From assembly GCA_025456495.1 (NCBI GenBank), contig JALOKO010000150.1, forward strand, positions 1-7,990: a stretch of 7,990 bases of DNA, in the 5' to 3' direction. This stretch comes from Bryobacterales bacterium. Its GTDB lineage: Bacteria; Acidobacteriota; Terriglobia; Bryobacterales; Bryobacteraceae. Numbering within the stretch: the first letter of the stretch is position 1; every line of letters begins with the position of its first letter. The notes under the pieces are model-generated. The model had not been told where the DNA came from. It ran no database searches and was given only the letters and a program-made list of their open reading frames with translations. A program made the translations under genes and the position numbers. Positions 6,185-7,990 of the stretch are shown piece by piece.

Positions 6185-7690
6185 TCAGGATGATGACGAA
6201 ATCGTGACAGTTTGGTGACGCTTGGCCTCAGCCAATACCTCCGGCGCCTCCGATGGCAGCCTGAAGTAGAAGGTGCTACCGACACCCTCAGTGCTTTCCA
6301 CGTGCAGGCTCCCATTGTGGGCAAGCACCAGATGCTTGACGATACTCAATCCAAGACCAGTGCCACCCAGTTCCCTTGATCGCGCTTTGTCCACCCGGTA
6401 GAAGCGTTCAAACAGACGGGGGAGATCGTCCCGCGGTATGCCAGGCCCCTTATCCGCAACCGAAATCTCCACCATGGGCGCGCCATCGGTTGTGGACTGC
6501 GCGGCTGCCCCCTCGCGGGCGCCAATCAGAATCTCCGCCCCAATCGGACTGTACTTCACGGCGTTGTCCACCAGATTGCTCAACACCTGATAGAAGGCCT
6601 CGCGATCGCAAAAGACCTCCAGATCGTCGTGGGAAATCACCAGCCGCAGGCCGATCTGCCGTCGATCCGCAAGCGGCTTCAGCGTGTCCAGCGTATCCTC
6701 CAGCAGCAGCCGTACGCTATAGTGGGCGAATTGAAATTCCTGACGTTTCATCTCCAGCCGGGAAAGCGTCAACAGGTCCGCCGTCAGGCTGGTGAGCCGT
6801 TCCGCGTTCTGCTTGATGATGTGGAGGAAGCGCACGTTGTGATGAGGATCCTCCAGCGCCCCATCCAGCAGCGTTTCGGTGTAGCCCTGAATGGCCGCCA
6901 GCGGAGTGCGAAGCTCGTGCGACACGTTGATGACGAAATCCTTGCGCACGCGCTCCAGCTTCTCCAGTTCCGCATGCTCGCGCTGCAGCTCCTTGAACAT
7001 CCGCTCAAGATTTTCGCCCGTCTCATTCAGCTTGCGGCTAAGGATGCCAAGCTCGTCCTTGCCCATCTTGTCCAGGCGCGCCGAAAAGTGCCCGCGCGCC
7101 AGCTCCGTGGAGTAATCGATGATCTTGCCCAGCTTGGCTGAGACCAGGCGCGCAAAGAAACCCGCAAGGACGATTGCCGGCAGAAAGCTCAGCGCCGCTG
7201 CCGCCAGAATTTGCAATCGTAACGTGTTCACACGTGCCTGCACGTCAGACAGCGGAACCGCGAACCGCAACGCCCCTTGCGGCACCGGCACGGCCACGTA
7301 GTGATACCGGATACCCAGCGTGGGGCTGGGCCTCGAACTGCTGCCAATCTCGCCGGCCAGCGCCCGAGCCACCTCCGGACGCGCACGGTGGTTTTCCATC
7401 GTCTCAGCCGGCGCTTCGGAATCCAGCAGCACCGATCCGTCGTTGGCCACTAACGTCACCCGCGCCTTCACCGCTTTGCCAATCGCTTGCGCTTCCGCCT
7501 CCGTCAGCAAAGGACCTGCTTCATTGGCACGCAGGCGAATCACCTTGGCGTAGTTCACCACCTCCTGCGTCAACGACTGGATGTAGTTGCGCTCAGCCAC
7601 CTCAGCCGACAGGAAGTCCACGGCCGTCATCGCGACAATCAGCAAACATAGTAGAGCGCCGATGAGCTTGAAGAAGATTCGTGCGGTCAT
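6185..7690 (-). CDS. Membrane sensor histidine kinase, PhoR-like
   Basis: This 501-residue inner-membrane kinase senses a periplasmic or envelope signal and phosphorylates the adjacent regulator. Order of domains: transmembrane helix 1 (about 5-27), periplasmic sensor (28-160) with a PAS-like stretch ANDGSVLLDSEA (82-93) and MENHRARPE, transmembrane helix 2 (161-181), HAMP linker (about 184-236), HisKA with H258 in FVINVSHELRTPLAAIQGY, and an HATPase domain. The latter has the N box NLVDN (372-376), G1 DKGPGI (413-418), F box FERFYRVD and G2 GGTGLGLSIVK. The internal PAS domain often found between HAMP and HisKA in PhoR is missing. Start: the ATG at 7690 has GGAG (7700-7697) 6 nt upstream and puts the first helix at the N-terminus. 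An in-frame ATG at 7741, 1 nt past the nadD stop and with GGAG at 4 nt, would add 17 polar residues and cannot be excluded. No phosphate-transport or phoU gene lies within the window. Confidence 0.94.
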   Translation of the reverse strand: MTARIFFKLIGALLCLLIVAMTAVDFLSAEVAERNYIQSLTQEVVNYAKVIRLRANEAGPLLTEAEAQAIGKAVKARVTLVANDGSVLLDSEAPAETMENHRARPEVARALAGEIGSSSRPSPTLGIRYHYVAVPVPQGALRFAVPLSDVQARVNTLRLQILAAAALSFLPAIVLAGFFARLVSAKLGKIIDYSTELARGHFSARLDKMGKDELGILSRKLNETGENLERMFKELQREHAELEKLERVRKDFVINVSHELRTPLAAIQGYTETLLDGALEDPHHNVRFLHIIKQNAERLTSLTADLLTLSRLEMKRQEFQFAHYSVRLLLEDTLDTLKPLADRRQIGLRLVISHDDLEVFCDREAFYQVLSNLVDNAVKYSPIGAEILIGAREGAAAQSTTDGAPMVEISVADKGPGIPRDDLPRLFERFYRVDKARSRELGGTGLGLSIVKHLVLAHNGSLHVESTEGVGSTFYFRLPSEAPEVLAEAKRHQTVTISSSS

Positions 7691-7742
7691 GCGCTTCTCC
7701 GTGTCTCGCCGCTGCAGCCGTTGGAAAGCGGTTACAGGCATC

Positions 7743-7990
7743 TTACTCCGTTCCGCCCACTACCTTCACCGATGGATGGATGGCGCTGCTGGCGCCGTAG
7801 AGCCTGTTCATCAAAATGTAATCCAGCACCGACGCGGGCAATGGAACGTCTCGACCGCCCTCCGCCAACTGCTGCCGGATGGCTGAGCTGGACACATCCA
7901 TCTGCAATCCCTCCACCCGAAGCGCTCGCGCCGAAGCGGGGATGTCATAGCGATGACCCGGTCTGCTGAAGACCACAAAGGTGACCAGCT
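7743..7990 (-). CDS. nadD: Nicotinate-nucleotide adenylyltransferase NadD, C-terminal part (5' end outside window)
   Basis: NadD joins nicotinate mononucleotide and ATP to give deamido-NAD and pyrophosphate in cytoplasmic NAD synthesis. The visible C-terminal ~80 residues include LVTFVVFSRPGH (matching the family's FxVxxRPG strand), then the nucleotide-binding VSSSAIRQQLAEG, equivalent to the conserved ISSTxIR motif, and VPLPASVLDYILMNRLYG, the typical C-terminal helix. The reading frame is open to the right edge, so the gene is only cut by the window, not broken. After the usual LYG end there is a tail of about 15 residues (ASSAIHPSVKVVGGTE). The stop TAA (7745-7743) is immediately upstream of the histidine kinase, which suggests co-transcription of the NAD gene with the two-component genes. 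Confidence 0.85.
   Translation of the reverse strand, partial: LVTFVVFSRPGHRYDIPASARALRVEGLQMDVSSSAIRQQLAEGGRDVPLPASVLDYILMNRLYGASSAIHPSVKVVGGTE

Overview
The window is a GC-rich (roughly 60% by eye), gene-dense bacterial segment with seven supported protein-coding genes (one cut by the right edge) and a probable eighth whose first codons lie at the left edge. The combination of a type VI secretion (T6SS) locus, a PhoR/PhoB-like two-component pair and nadD suggests a Gram-negative, didermic soil-type bacterium. An acidobacterial origin fits the style of the proteins, but that is an impression and not something the sequence proves.

Left half (1-3805): T6SS genes. tssB and tssC encode the two subunits of the contractile sheath. 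They are translationally coupled (8-nt overlap) and run leftward, ending in a strong hairpin followed by what looks like the start of another gene, possibly hcp. tssK, the baseplate component that links to the membrane complex, runs the other way from a 334-bp divergent intergenic region. That region holds candidate promoters and a near-perfect 10-bp direct repeat with a 20-bp period. tssL and tssM do not follow tssK, so the membrane-complex genes must lie elsewhere.

Right half (3774-7990): a leftward group with no evident link to T6SS. In transcription order it is the 3' part of nadD (NAD biosynthesis), a membrane sensor histidine kinase of PhoR type, an OmpR/PhoB-type response regulator, and then, after about 100 bp, an unusual three-part class I methyltransferase. 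The methyltransferase converges on tssK and the two coding regions overlap by 32 bp.

The T6SS, two-component and nadD genes are familiar families. The less ordinary parts are the methyltransferase (altered SAM-binding and NPPY motifs, extra N- and C-terminal domains), the 20-bp-period repeat between tssB and tssK, and the hairpin after tssC. No CRISPR array, tRNA, rRNA, insertion sequence or other mobile element was seen.
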